Shown: positions 1-9,030 of the stretch, one piece after another
Numbering within the stretch: position 1 is the first letter of the stretch
Layout: every line of letters starts with the position of its first letter
From: Affinundibacterium fentianense
GTDB lineage: Bacteria > Pseudomonadota > Gammaproteobacteria > Burkholderiales > Burkholderiaceae_D
Reading direction: 5' to 3'
Length of the DNA stretch: 64,000 nt
NCBI RefSeq assembly: GCF_018139545.1
Contig: NZ_JAGSPJ010000003.1
Coordinates: 434,001 to 498,000 of the forward strand
The notes under the pieces: model-generated
Seen by the model: only the letters and a program-made list of their open reading frames with translations
What the model was told of the DNA's origin: nothing
Databases searched by the model: none
Position numbers and translations under genes: made by a program

Positions 1-1033
1 CCAGCCAAGATATCGCCAGCATTAGCAAGCCAATACCGACCATGATGCGAAGCGCGAAAAAGACGGGTGCGACAGGTGGATGCTTGCCGACAAAATCATT
101 GAGTCCTTTGAGTTCTCCATTGAGGTCGTGCGTGAGATAAAGCGAGGCTAGTTTTGGGATCGCAATTTCAGCTTTATTCACACGATTTTTTTGATCGGGA
201 ATCGCGAACAGGACTGCGGGGGCACCTTGCTGGGTTTCCCAAATTCCTTCCATCGCAGCGATTTTTGCTGGTTGATGTTGTAAGGTGTTCAGTCCATGTA
301 AATCACCAACGAGGATTTGCAAAGGGATCAATACCGCCGCTAATGTGACACCGGTTTTAATACCAATCTGAATGTCGTCACTGCGTCCGCCACGTACATA
401 GCGATAAGCACTAATACCTGCAATTAAAAATGCGACGGTTAAACCGGATGCCAGCATCATGTGCGTAAAGCGATAGGGCATCGATGGATTGAAAATAATC
501 TGTAACCAGCTGGTTGCATGCGCTTGGCCATTGATCATCTCAAAGCCGACTGGTGTATGCATCCATGAATTTAAGGCGATGATCCAAAACACGGAGAGCG
601 TGGTACCGCTAGCGACCAAGACCGTGGCGATGGTGTGGAGTCGATCTCCCACCCGCTTTTGGCCGAACAACATAATGCCAAGAAAAGTCGCTTCTAAGAA
701 AAATGCTGTCAAAATTTCATAGGCGAGGAGTGGTCCGGCGATGTTGCCAACGGTTTCCATAAAACCCGGCCAGTTGGTACCAAATTGAAAGCTCATGGTG
801 ATGCCACTGACCACGCCTAACGCAAAACTGAGGGCGAAAATTTTCACCCAAAAGTAGTAAGCGCGTTGCCAATGTTCTGCCTTGGTCCGGTTATAGCGCC
901 ATTTGAAAAACACCAGTACCCAGCCAAGTGCGATGCTGATGCTGGGGAATAGAATGTGAAAGCTGATATTCGCTGCGAACTGAATGCGCGCTAACAGCAT
1001 GGGGTCGAAAGTGCTTGCAAGTTCTGCTGACAT
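1..1033 (-). CDS. cydA: Cytochrome bd-type ubiquinol oxidase subunit I (partial, 3' end outside window)
   Basis: The reading frame opens at an ATG (1033) and runs off the left edge, giving about 344 residues of subunit I. It is a multi-pass inner-membrane quinol oxidase that reduces O2 to water. I translated it by hand. The N-terminal region holds the conserved His in NISFHILFP (heme b595 ligand in the family), paired Glu residues in YEILTAFFLEATFLG, and the GDLHG His (heme b558). The stretch after GDLHG resembles the short Q loop of cyanide-insensitive oxidases (CIO), so cioA is an equally good name. It lies 47 nt downstream of the GbsR-like regulator, probably in one transcript. cydB would be expected beyond the edge. 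Confidence 0.93.
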   Translation of the reverse strand, partial: MSAELASTFDPMLLARIQFAANISFHILFPSISIALGWVLVFFKWRYNRTKAEHWQRAYYFWVKIFALSFALGVVSGITMSFQFGTNWPGFMETVGNIAGPLLAYEILTAFFLEATFLGIMLFGQKRVGDRLHTIATVLVASGTTLSVFWIIALNSWMHTPVGFEMINGQAHATSWLQIIFNPSMPYRFTHMMLASGLTVAFLIAGISAYRYVRGGRSDDIQIGIKTGVTLAAVLIPLQILVGDLHGLNTLQHQPAKIAAMEGIWETQQGAPAVLFAIPDQKNRVNKAEIAIPKLASLYLTHDLNGELKGLNDFVGKHPPVAPVFFALRIMVGIGLLMLAISWL

Positions 1034-1039
1034 GATGGG

Positions 1040-1062
1040 TTCTCTTCTTCTCTTCTTCTCTT
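1040..1062. repeat. Octamer tandem repeat in the cydA leader
   Basis: On the coding (minus) strand the unit AAGAGAAG is repeated about 2.9 times over 23 nt, directly between the regulator stop and the cydA ATG. The purine repeats supply several alternative Shine-Dalgarno-like AAGAG/GAGAA stretches. This is seen directly. Any effect on translation is inference. Confidence 0.75.
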
Positions 1063-1080
1063 GAAATAGCGAACTAGCGA

Positions 1081-1650
1081 TTAATTTTTTGATTTACCGT
1101 CAAGACGTAGTCGATCCGTAAACTCAATCAACTTGACGACCTTGGAGCCCATTTTCATCAAGGTTTGTAGTGTCTCTGGTGAGAGTTTTTCGACGTCGTC
1201 AAACCACGCGCTAGTGAGTTCGATTAAGTCATGCATTTGTTGAATGCGTTCTAGCGCATATTTTTCACCATCCTTCGCATCCTCTTTCGCATCGTTTTTA
1301 AGTAAGGCTTCGCGCAGCATGGATAAGGTTGGCTCTACTTCGCGGCGGCGGCGCTCTTCCACTAAGTTGCGGAAAATTTCCCACACATCTTTGGGGGCTT
1401 CAAAAAATTCGCGGCGTTCGCCGGGGATGTGCACCAACTTCACTAAGCGCCAAGCTTGTAGTTCTTTCAGACTCATCCCGACATTTGAACGAGAAAAGGT
1501 TAATTGCTCGGCGATTTCATCGGCACACAGTGGTTTTTCGCTGAGAAAAATGAGTGCATAGATTTGCCCAACCGTGCGATTAATGCCCCAACGACTGCCC
1601 ATTTCACCGAAATGCGAGATGAATTTTTCTTTGGTCGGACTGATGCTCAT
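1081..1650 (-). CDS. GbsR/MarR-family transcriptional regulator
   Basis: A 189-residue winged-helix protein. Residues about 20-75 form a MarR-like HTH (recognition region ...AEQLTFSRSNVGMSLKEL...), followed by a wing with GERREFF. A charged, coiled-coil-prone helical C-terminal half (residues 95-175) probably dimerises. This arrangement is typical of the GbsR family, whose Bacillus founder controls glycine-betaine synthesis genes. Here the gene sits immediately upstream of the bd oxidase gene in the same direction, so control of the oxidase operon is the likely role (inference). The start is an ATG, and a possible operator lies just upstream. Confidence 0.82.
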   Translation of the reverse strand: MSISPTKEKFISHFGEMGSRWGINRTVGQIYALIFLSEKPLCADEIAEQLTFSRSNVGMSLKELQAWRLVKLVHIPGERREFFEAPKDVWEIFRNLVEERRRREVEPTLSMLREALLKNDAKEDAKDGEKYALERIQQMHDLIELTSAWFDDVEKLSPETLQTLMKMGSKVVKLIEFTDRLRLDGKSKN

Positions 1651-2041
1651 GATTTATTCCTTTTCCGTAGTTCCAGTAATATTTGAATTTCCAGTATTTT
1701 CAGGAAATATAGCACGATTATTTTTTTCGCGTTTTTTTCGCCTGATTTTGAAATGTCGCTTGTTTTCGAGATATTGCGCCGCAAGATTTAGCGCTGCGCA
1801 ATGGGACGCATGGTATGTGATGGACGTCGCCGAAAGCGGTCTAGATGTAGCACGAGCTTAGCATTGGCCTCGGTACGCAACAAATTGAGATTGAGCGGAA
1901 ATGAGTGGTATTAAGTGGAAACCGAATCAGACGCTGAGATCGTTTAGATGGTGCCGCGATTCTTTTCTCATCCAACCGATGTTGTCTCGATGAATCGTGT
2001 CTCAATAGCATTGTTCCACTACCCTGCTAAAAATCGTGGGG
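1651..2041. other. Intergenic region, 391 bp
   Basis: Between the regulator start and the stop of the propeller kinase, both on the minus strand. Apart from the repeats at 1671-1708 near the regulator promoter, it has no convincing gene. Short frames here lack ribosome sites and protein-like composition. No clear intrinsic terminator for the kinase gene was found. Confidence 0.6.
1671..1708. promoter_or_regulatory. Candidate operator upstream of the GbsR-like gene
   Basis: The octamer TTCCAGTA occurs twice (1671-1678 and 1689-1696). The second copy overlaps an inverted repeat ATTTCC-N10-GGAAAT (1687-1708). The position, 21-58 nt upstream of the regulator start, suits autoregulation by a dimeric MarR/GbsR protein. 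Only the repeats are seen; binding is inferred. Confidence 0.3.
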
Positions 2042-5000
2042 TCAGTCCGGCAGAATTTCATGTCCGAGAAATTCGATATAAAAGATGGTACCTCCTTCAG
2101 GATTCGTATCAAATCCGATTTCTCCATCCATTCTTTCGACCATCTCTTTTGCGATCGCGAGTCCGAGACCCGTGCCCTCTTTAGCACGGGTATCTGATGC
2201 ATCCGCCTGAGAGAATTTCTGAAAAATGCGCTCTTTAAACTCTGCTGAAATGCCAGGTCCACGGTCGATGACTTGGATTCGAACTCGATTTGATGCGAGG
2301 AGTTGGGCTTCAATACGGACGGCTTGATCTTGCGGTGAATATTTGCAGGCATTTGACATTAAATTCGCCATCACTTGCGCAAAGCGATCCGGATCCACTC
2401 GCAAAGCCAAATTGGGGAGCGAACCTGTAATCTTGACTTCGACACCTAATTTTTGCGCGAATGCTTGATTCGATTCGATTGCGTCGCCAATGAGCTTATT
2501 CAATGGCACGCGTTGGAAATTAAAGTCCATCATATTGGCTTCGATTTTTTGCATATCGAGTAAATCATTGATGAGGCGGCCGAGCCGCTCAGCATTATTT
2601 AACGCAATTTGTCCTAGTTTTTCAGCTGCGGGTGGGAGCGTACCTGCGACACCGCCGACTAAAAGCCCAAGACCGCCTCGAATCGCGGTGAGCGGTGTGC
2701 GCAATTCATGGCTAACCGTCGAAACAAATTGGGTCTTCATTTTTTCGACGCGCTTTTGTTCTGTGACGTCGCGGACAATCAGGATAAATTTTCTTTGTCC
2801 AGCATCGGCAAATTCACTGATAGACAATTCAGCAAAAAAGGGCCGACCGTCAACCCGCAATTGTTGGACTTCCATTTCGCCGTGGCCTTTTTCGGCAAAT
2901 TCGGGACTGCGAATACAAAGTGCTAAGCGCTCACTCAAATCTTCATTACATAGCTTGGCATATGGCATTCCCGCTATTTCTTCAGACGACCATCCAAATA
3001 GCTCGAGGCCTGCACGATTGCAGGTTTCAAGTGTCCAATATTCATCTGTGGTTAAAATCGCATCGGCCGCATTTTGTAAAATTGCTTGCATCCGACGTGC
3101 ATTGTCGCGGTTTAATTGTTGCTGCGCCAATAACTCCTGCAAACGCGCCGCTACCAAGGTTTCAAGGCGAAGTTGGTCACGGGTTAAATGTCCAATACGC
3201 CAACGATAAATGAAAAACAGCAAAGCGGCAGCGGCAATAAACAAGAACCATTTAAACCATGTTGTTTGCCAGTATTTGGGGGGGATTGCGATACGCAGAC
3301 TAGCGACCTCTTCGCTCCAGATTCCGTGATTATTTGTTGCCTTGACCAAAAACGTATACTCACCAGGATTGAGATTGGTATAGGTTGCGTTTCGGTGATC
3401 CGCGTCAGCTTCTACCCATTCACGATCAAAACCGTCTAAGCGATAGGCATAACGGTTGAGCGCAGGATCTGTAAAATGTAAGGCAGCAAATTCTAATGAA
3501 AACACGGATTCTTGTTCCGTGATTGTTAACTCACGCGGCGCCGTTACGGATCCCACCAATCGGACGCCACTAGGTAAATTTGCACTCCTGAGAGAACGAT
3601 TAAATACGCTGATGTCGGTGATGGCAATTTGGGGAGGGCTAGAGTTCGAATTCACGAGAGTTGGATCGACAATTGTGAATCCTTTGGTGCCGCCAAAATA
3701 AAGTTTGCCTTCACGATCGCGATAGGATGCACCCGCAAAATTGTCGGACATACCATCGCTGGCAGTATAGCGTTTGGCTTTACCGGTTTCAGGATTAAAT
3801 TGAATGAGACCATCTACCGTGGCGAGCCAGAGTTGACCACTGAGGTCGCTCTCGATCGCCACAATTTTGGCGGTTCCAACACTTCCCGCATCCGTGAAAT
3901 GTTTGAATTCGATTTTACCTGTCGGTGTGGTAATAATTTCGTTCAGTCCATTGGTAGCACCGACCCAAATTCGACCTTTTGCATCTTCGTGAAGCGAGGA
4001 AATATTGTCAGCGCTAATGCTGCTACTGTCGTCGGAGCGATGGCGGAAATGGACAAATTTCCCGGTTTTTTGATCCAGTAAATCTAAGCCGCCTCCGACC
4101 CATTCGGCACCAGCCCAGACTCTCCCTCGGCTATCTTGTAGTATCGTTGTAGTGCCTTTGGCACTGCGGCTATCCGGATTTTTCGGGTCAGGAGTAAATT
4201 TTGTGTGAGTGTTAGTTTGACTATCAAATCGGATCAAACTATTTCCCGTACCTAGCCAGAGTATTCCCTCATCGCCCGGTGCGATAACATTAATATAGTC
4301 TTCGGCAATTGCCCCAAAGTGGAATACGGTAAAGGTATCATCAGGGTTGAGTCGATCTAGTCCCAATGATGTTCCCACCCATACCGTGCCATTTTTTGTT
4401 CGGTATAGACTATAAGCCAGATCGTTGCTTAAGGAACCGGGGCGATTTTTATCTGCGCGAAAGCGTTTTTTGACAGTGCCGTCGACCAAGCTGAAAAGCG
4501 CTAAACCATTATTGCCGGTTAGCCAAAGTTCTTGTGACGGCGTTCCCACAATACGTCCTATTGAATTATTCGGGCGTGGATTATCGCTATCTGCATCAAA
4601 CGGTATGACACGTTTAAAGCCCTTGCTATTTAAGTTCGTTAAGGCAATCCCATCGGTAAGTGTTGCTACCCAAAGCATTCCACCGCGATCATGTAAAACG
4701 GCACGTACATCGTCGGAGGGCAAACTGTAAGGATCAATAGGCTGTTTGACGAATTGGACAAAACGTGATTGTTTTTGATCCCAACGTAATAGCCCAGCAG
4801 ATAGGGTGGCTGCCCAAATTGTGCCATCTCGGTCTGCATAAATGGCGTTGACTCGACTATTGGGACTGTCAACACGCTGTCGTGTTGTCCAATCTTGTTT
4901 GGTGTCCCAACGCACCAGACCATTCTCAGTACCGATCCACATGACTTTATCTGCACCTAGATAAAGCGAACGAACAATGTTTAGTTTTGAATCCGGTGAG

Positions 5001-5695
5001 ACATCGTCATCAATGCGGAAGTGTCGGAAACTAGTTGAGCCGGGTGCCAAATAATCGATTCCAGCTGGCCAGGTTCCCGACCAAACTCCCCCTTCAGCAT
5101 CGACAGCGATAGCATTGAGGTCATTGCTCCCGAGACTATCTGGTCGGGCAGGGTCGTGGGTGTAAAGCGTGAATTTTGCCTGGCGTGGATCAAAATGTTG
5201 CAAACCACCCCAAGTCGCTAACCAAAACCCTGTTTTACCATCGGAGATGATTGCTTTGATAATACGCTGGTTTTGCGTACCGGAACTTGGTTCAAAGCGA
5301 GTGAAATTATTGGATTGCGGATTGAAGAGCGCTAGGCCATTTTGTGTACCTGCCCAAATTTGTCCGTCTTTATCCTCATACAGTGCTGATATACGATCGT
5401 GCGGCAAACTTGTCTTGTCATTTGCTTGACTTTGGTACTTTTCACTTTGGTAGCCGTTAAAACGATAGAGCCCAGCATTGTTTGTCCCTATCCAGATAAA
5501 ACCTTGCTTATCTTGCAATAGTGAAAGGCTAGAAAGTTGGTCAACTCCCAGGGATGATAAACGCTGGAACCGTAATTCCGAACCAGCTGCTGCAGAGGCA
5601 AATGACGGAAAAATGCCAAATGCAATGATTAGCCATAGGAATAACTGCACAAGAGAGTGTTTGAACTTGAGAGCTAACGTCAAGATAGTATGCAA
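2042..5695 (-). CDS. Two-component-propeller sensor histidine kinase (Reg_prop/YYY/PAS/HisKA/HATPase)
   Basis: A 1217-residue membrane sensor kinase. A signal peptide (about 1-36, ending ASA) precedes roughly 700 residues of repeated blades with WxGT-type motifs (IWIGT, IWAGT, VWVGT), probably two periplasmic beta-propellers. Then come a Y_Y_Y-like domain (about 745-805), one membrane helix (813-832), a PAS domain (about 865-980), HisKA with phosphoacceptor His near 996 in VSHELRTP, and an HATPase domain with N (MSNACKYS), G1 (DRGPGIS) and G2 (GTGLGLAI) boxes. The start codon is TTG, supported by AGGTGA 8 nt upstream. There is no receiver or AraC domain, unlike Bacteroides hybrid sensors, and no adjacent response regulator. 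The signal sensed is unknown. Confidence 0.9.
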   Translation of the reverse strand: MHTILTLALKFKHSLVQLFLWLIIAFGIFPSFASAAAGSELRFQRLSSLGVDQLSSLSLLQDKQGFIWIGTNNAGLYRFNGYQSEKYQSQANDKTSLPHDRISALYEDKDGQIWAGTQNGLALFNPQSNNFTRFEPSSGTQNQRIIKAIISDGKTGFWLATWGGLQHFDPRQAKFTLYTHDPARPDSLGSNDLNAIAVDAEGGVWSGTWPAGIDYLAPGSTSFRHFRIDDDVSPDSKLNIVRSLYLGADKVMWIGTENGLVRWDTKQDWTTRQRVDSPNSRVNAIYADRDGTIWAATLSAGLLRWDQKQSRFVQFVKQPIDPYSLPSDDVRAVLHDRGGMLWVATLTDGIALTNLNSKGFKRVIPFDADSDNPRPNNSIGRIVGTPSQELWLTGNNGLALFSLVDGTVKKRFRADKNRPGSLSNDLAYSLYRTKNGTVWVGTSLGLDRLNPDDTFTVFHFGAIAEDYINVIAPGDEGILWLGTGNSLIRFDSQTNTHTKFTPDPKNPDSRSAKGTTTILQDSRGRVWAGAEWVGGGLDLLDQKTGKFVHFRHRSDDSSSISADNISSLHEDAKGRIWVGATNGLNEIITTPTGKIEFKHFTDAGSVGTAKIVAIESDLSGQLWLATVDGLIQFNPETGKAKRYTASDGMSDNFAGASYRDREGKLYFGGTKGFTIVDPTLVNSNSSPPQIAITDISVFNRSLRSANLPSGVRLVGSVTAPRELTITEQESVFSLEFAALHFTDPALNRYAYRLDGFDREWVEADADHRNATYTNLNPGEYTFLVKATNNHGIWSEEVASLRIAIPPKYWQTTWFKWFLFIAAAALLFFIYRWRIGHLTRDQLRLETLVAARLQELLAQQQLNRDNARRMQAILQNAADAILTTDEYWTLETCNRAGLELFGWSSEEIAGMPYAKLCNEDLSERLALCIRSPEFAEKGHGEMEVQQLRVDGRPFFAELSISEFADAGQRKFILIVRDVTEQKRVEKMKTQFVSTVSHELRTPLTAIRGGLGLLVGGVAGTLPPAAEKLGQIALNNAERLGRLINDLLDMQKIEANMMDFNFQRVPLNKLIGDAIESNQAFAQKLGVEVKITGSLPNLALRVDPDRFAQVMANLMSNACKYSPQDQAVRIEAQLLASNRVRIQVIDRGPGISAEFKERIFQKFSQADASDTRAKEGTGLGLAIAKEMVERMDGEIGFDTNPEGGTIFYIEFLGHEILPD

Positions 5696-6013
5696 CGGTT
5701 CACCTGAAATGAAAAAGCGTCAGGTAAGGATACTGACGATTTATCAGTCAACTTTGCCAAGTGGGTTGCCGACTGTCAATAGATTTCCCACCTTGCCAGT
5801 GTCATGCTTTGAGACCGGTAGCGAAAAACGCTTTTTTTACAACAGCAGATGATGGATCTAAGTCGATTTCCCTCGTTCATGACTCGTCTATGTTGTTCGA
5901 TTGACTTGTCCAAGTTCATGCCAAGCACTGTATTAGTATGTCGATAACGACTTACTCTTCAGATCAAGCCACGACTCATTTCGAATGATTTTATTCAAGG
6001 TACTGGACTATTT
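5696..6013. other. Intergenic region, 318 bp
   Basis: This lies between the propeller kinase start and the stop of the rlmI remnant. It should carry the kinase promoter. I read all frames for the missing RlmI methyltransferase domain and saw none. A frame of under 50 codons here has no recognisable features. Confidence 0.6.
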
Positions 6014-6604
6014 TTAAGACGATTTTGAAATTGAAGCGGATAAATTGGTCGGTGGTGCGTCACCTGCTAACACGCCTGTACCGCCCGACAATCCTTCACC
6101 TTGCCGAATCAAATAGTCAGTACGCTCATAAACGTTTTGACAGCCTGTTTCCGAAATCAGTGCTTTGACAATAGGGACTTTCCATGCATCAACCCCCGCT
6201 GCTTGAAATTGACAGGACAAGAATCCCGCTCCGAGCGCGTGGAATTCGACGACGAGTCCAGGTAGACCGTCTTCCTCACCATTCACGAGTCTCTGGGGTT
6301 TTCCTGCGGTATTCTGCAAAGGAAGATTTTTATGCAAGGCGATATGGATGCGACGCTTAAACATTGCATGGTCAACCGCTTCATGTTCGTCGAAAGTCCA
6401 AACCCGAGCGCGAATTTGTGACTTGGGGCTCCAACCAGCGCGTGCCAAAAATTCACCCTTGGAAGATCGAACGAGGCAAGTAGCACCAGACTTTATTCTT
6501 TCATGAAATTTTCCATCGACACGCTCAATCGCGGATAAATAGATCCATGGATTGCCTGCTTTTAATGAGGTCTCTTTGCCTTGCTTAATCGTAATCGTGA
6601 GCAT
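6014..6604 (-). pseudogene. Truncated RlmI-like 23S rRNA methyltransferase (N-terminal part only)
   Basis: A 196-residue frame matching the N-terminal half of the RlmI/YccW family, which methylates 23S rRNA C1962 in E. coli. It has a PUA-type domain (residues 1-70, with GNPWIYLSAIERV) and the linker domain with NGEEDGLPGLVVE and the segment ending GVLAGDAPP. Full-length members are about 390-400 residues and carry a C-terminal SAM-binding methyltransferase domain. Here the frame ends 11 residues after GVLAGDAPP, and nothing resembling that domain follows. It is therefore probably a deletion remnant without catalytic activity. A retained RNA-binding role is possible but unsupported. Confidence 0.7.
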
Positions 6605-6692
6605 AGTGAGTAATGATATGAATACATTGCAAGCAATGCAAAGTAAATCTTGCGTCAGTGCAAAATGACCAAAGAAATAAAAGAACTAAGGC

Positions 6693-6716
6693 CGGCCAAT
6701 CGGAATTGATTGGCCG
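6693..6716 (-). terminator. Hairpin terminator after the DUF6882-type gene
   Basis: Inverted repeat CGGCCAATC / GATTGGCCG (6693-6701 and 6708-6716, 6-nt loop) begins 14 nt after the stop of the gene at 6730-7389. The following tract on the minus strand is only moderately U-rich, so termination may be leaky. Confidence 0.5.
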
Positions 6717-6729
6717 AATTTAATCAAGG

Positions 6730-7389
6730 CTACTTCCAATGCAAGTTGCGTCGAACATTTGCCCAATGGCTTCCTGCTGACCTATCAATTGCTGCTTTTG
6801 TTGGGTTGTCAGGTGGCGCAATTGGAAGGGAGTTTGCTTTGTTTAATTGCCGCTCTGCCTGTTCTCTTATACCATCGATATGGATTTCGTCGGTGGTCAT
6901 AAAAATGTAACGACTGCCGACTCTCCCTCTGTAAATACTGTACGCACCCGTTAGTTTTCGCGTGACGGCCGCAAATTGCCATGCATCTTCCATCGTACAT
7001 TGGACAACTTTATTTTGGAACATTGGGTGTTTTTGGGCGCGCCCCCAGTGACGGGCGATCGTTGCATGTTCCCTTAGCGATGGCGGGATTTTGGTTTGCG
7101 CCCAGCCCCAAGCAAAGCTATTATCAATCTCATTATAAATACCAATTGTTTGAAAGTGGCTAGTACCAGTTCTCGCCCCATGAAATTGAAATACGATGAC
7201 GCCAGCTTCTAGATCCGCAGTCCAAGCCTTTTCTTTTCCATAGCGCCAATTTGCTGCGTGTTCTGCTTGTTGTGCAAGCATTTCATCATTTGCAGTATCA
7301 ATAAAAGCTTGTGCCTGCTCAGAGATGGTTTTCTTTGTTGAAGGGACGCTGCCGAATAATTGAAGCAAAAAAGTCTTGATCTTGTTCAT
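6730..7389 (-). CDS. DUF6882-like protein of unknown function
   Basis: About 219 residues, no signal peptide or membrane span. The layout of short aromatic strands (ANWRYGKEKAWTADLEAGVIVFQF, then a segment with SFAWGWAQ and IPPSLREHA) resembles DUF6882, a family without an assigned role. I recognised it by pattern only. The ATG at 7389 is preferred by convention. A TTG at 7401, four codons upstream, has a better-spaced AGG and could be the real start. It is a single gene between two hairpins, and its neighbours give no clue to function. Confidence 0.6.
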   Translation of the reverse strand: MNKIKTFLLQLFGSVPSTKKTISEQAQAFIDTANDEMLAQQAEHAANWRYGKEKAWTADLEAGVIVFQFHGARTGTSHFQTIGIYNEIDNSFAWGWAQTKIPPSLREHATIARHWGRAQKHPMFQNKVVQCTMEDAWQFAAVTRKLTGAYSIYRGRVGSRYIFMTTDEIHIDGIREQAERQLNKANSLPIAPPDNPTKAAIDRSAGSHWANVRRNLHWK

Positions 7390-7487
7390 GATTGATGACA
7401 AAAAACCTAGTCAAATCAAAAACTTACATTGGCTAAGGATTTATTTGGATAAGCTCCCATTATACCAGCAGCCTTAAGCAATGCACA

Positions 7488-7507
7488 CCACTCGCCTGAG
7501 CGAGTGG
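7488..7507 (-). terminator. Hairpin downstream of the NagX-like gene
   Basis: Perfect 8-bp stem CCACTCGC / GCGAGTGG with loop CTGA, 51 nt past the stop of the membrane protein gene. It lacks a strong U-tract, so it could be a terminator or an mRNA 3'-end stabiliser. Confidence 0.4.
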
Positions 7508-7558
7508 ATCTCATCTTTCATGTGTTTAGCCATGCGATGTTTGATCGCTGCTTGCGTA

Positions 7559-8773
7559 CTAAAACTTTATTCGGAAATTGAAACGATTGAGCTGATGGAC
7601 AACTCCGATGACTAAAAAGGCATAGAGTATTGCAGCGAGAATTCCAGCCATGCCCTCAAATTGGCGTATTGGGGAAGGTAAGTCTAAAAGTTTGAGCAGA
7701 GCTTCAACGACGAAGGGGATTAAGTAACATATCAAAGGATTGACTGCGGCAGCCTGAACAGGCTTAAACCAAACATATTGATGGCGGATATCGATCAGCC
7801 AGTACAATACGCAAAAAAATAAAACACAGATAGCCGCTGAGTAGAAACACCAAGAAGGACTTGCATAGATTTTTGAAATAGGGAAGTCCTGTCTAAGCCA
7901 GGTAGCAGCGAGAAAGAGGCAAAAGGCGAATAAGATGGCATCAATAAAGCGACGTGATTGCTTCGCTACGGTATTCTTTTCAAAGAATAGGACACTTGTG
8001 ACGACGCCACATAAGACAATCGCACTATGTGCAAGATGCCCATCCAGACTAATCAGAATTCGGTACCAGATTGCATTTGCGAAGTTGGAAGTCGTAGGCA
8101 TTTGATGAAGTAAAGCATAGGCAGCAATACAAACAGCAATCAAGAGAAGTAGCGCCGCAGTGCGCCCACGGCTAAGTTGATATAGCCAGCAAGACAGGAG
8201 ATATGCCCATCCTATCAATCCTAGGATTCCCCACCATTGGGGCATCATCATTTCAGACCCATCATACCCACCACGATAAACGAGAAATAGGCCAGTTAAT
8301 AGAGCAATGCCGAGGCAATACAGAGCCTGGTTTATCCAAACTGTTTGAAATGCATAAACACCCCATATGAGCAAAAAGGCGAAGTAAGAAATGAGTGACC
8401 ATAGGTGTATTGAGAATGGCATGCTGGCGGCATGAAAATTACCCTCCGCATTGACCATAAAAAAACCCATAACGATTAGAGCTAAAGCCCGGATAGCGAT
8501 ATGTTGATTTAGCATGATCATCGAATCACCTTTCATAATTCGATGATTCATACTAAACGGAATCGACATACCGACGATGAATAAGAACGCCGGAAATACA
8601 ATATCTGGGAAACTCATTGCATCAGCCTCAGCAGGCATGTGCTTGAGCCAGATCGAGATGCCATCAACACCAGCTAATTCATTGACGATGATCATGATGA
8701 AAAAGGTAATACCGCGAAATGCATCAATTGAGAGGACTCTCTCGTTCTTTAGAGAGTTGATGGTTGCTAGCAT
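7559..8773 (-). CDS. NagX/HGSNAT-like (DUF5009) multi-pass membrane protein
   Basis: 404 residues with roughly ten to twelve hydrophobic helices. The N-terminal signature RVLSIDAFRGITFF...NELAG and the early loop with SFPDIVFPAFLFIVGMSIPFS are characteristic of the DUF5009 / heparan-alpha-glucosaminide N-acetyltransferase-like group. In bacteria some members (NagX) lie in N-acetylglucosamine or chitin-use loci and may move or acetylate amino sugars across the inner membrane. The gene is divergent from a solute-binding protein gene (257 bp apart), which supports a sugar-related role. The exact reaction cannot be read from the sequence. Confidence 0.78.
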   Translation of the reverse strand: MLATINSLKNERVLSIDAFRGITFFIMIIVNELAGVDGISIWLKHMPAEADAMSFPDIVFPAFLFIVGMSIPFSMNHRIMKGDSMIMLNQHIAIRALALIVMGFFMVNAEGNFHAASMPFSIHLWSLISYFAFLLIWGVYAFQTVWINQALYCLGIALLTGLFLVYRGGYDGSEMMMPQWWGILGLIGWAYLLSCWLYQLSRGRTAALLLLIAVCIAAYALLHQMPTTSNFANAIWYRILISLDGHLAHSAIVLCGVVTSVLFFEKNTVAKQSRRFIDAILFAFCLFLAATWLRQDFPISKIYASPSWCFYSAAICVLFFCVLYWLIDIRHQYVWFKPVQAAAVNPLICYLIPFVVEALLKLLDLPSPIRQFEGMAGILAAILYAFLVIGVVHQLNRFNFRIKF

Positions 8774-8961
8774 GTAGAAATAGCTTTCAGAGTGAAATCG
8801 ATGGAGTCAAGATTGCTGATCGTTTTTGATTGAATGAAAATAATCAATGCAGCCGAAATACAAAATATTCGCTTGTTCGTTGCAATTTGATTGCGTCCGC
8901 ACATAGTAGAAAATTTACCCTGAACAACAAAAAACGACAATGCATAGAAGTACTTTGTTTT

Positions 8962-8979
8962 CTAAGTAAATGTACTTAG
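8962..8979. promoter_or_regulatory. 18-bp palindromic operator, copy 1
   Basis: CTAAGTA-AATG-TACTTAG, perfect 7-bp arms with a 4-bp spacer. It lies 52 bp upstream of the solute-binding protein start and 189 bp upstream of the divergent NagX-like start. A copy differing at one spacer base lies at 16252-16269. The pairing of the two sites around a two-component system suggests a regulator-binding site (inference). Confidence 0.65.
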
Positions 8980-9030
8980 CAAAATAAGCAATGATTTCAA
9001 TTCAAGCTGAAATGAGGCACACTAGAAATC

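Noticed and set aside
2490-3209. Long plus-strand open frame within the propeller kinase gene
   Set aside because: Antisense shadow of HisKA/PAS coding sequence; Ser/Arg-rich with no domain.
5763-5910. Small minus-strand frame (under 50 codons) between the propeller kinase and the rlmI remnant
   Set aside because: No ribosome site and no resemblance to the missing RlmI domain.
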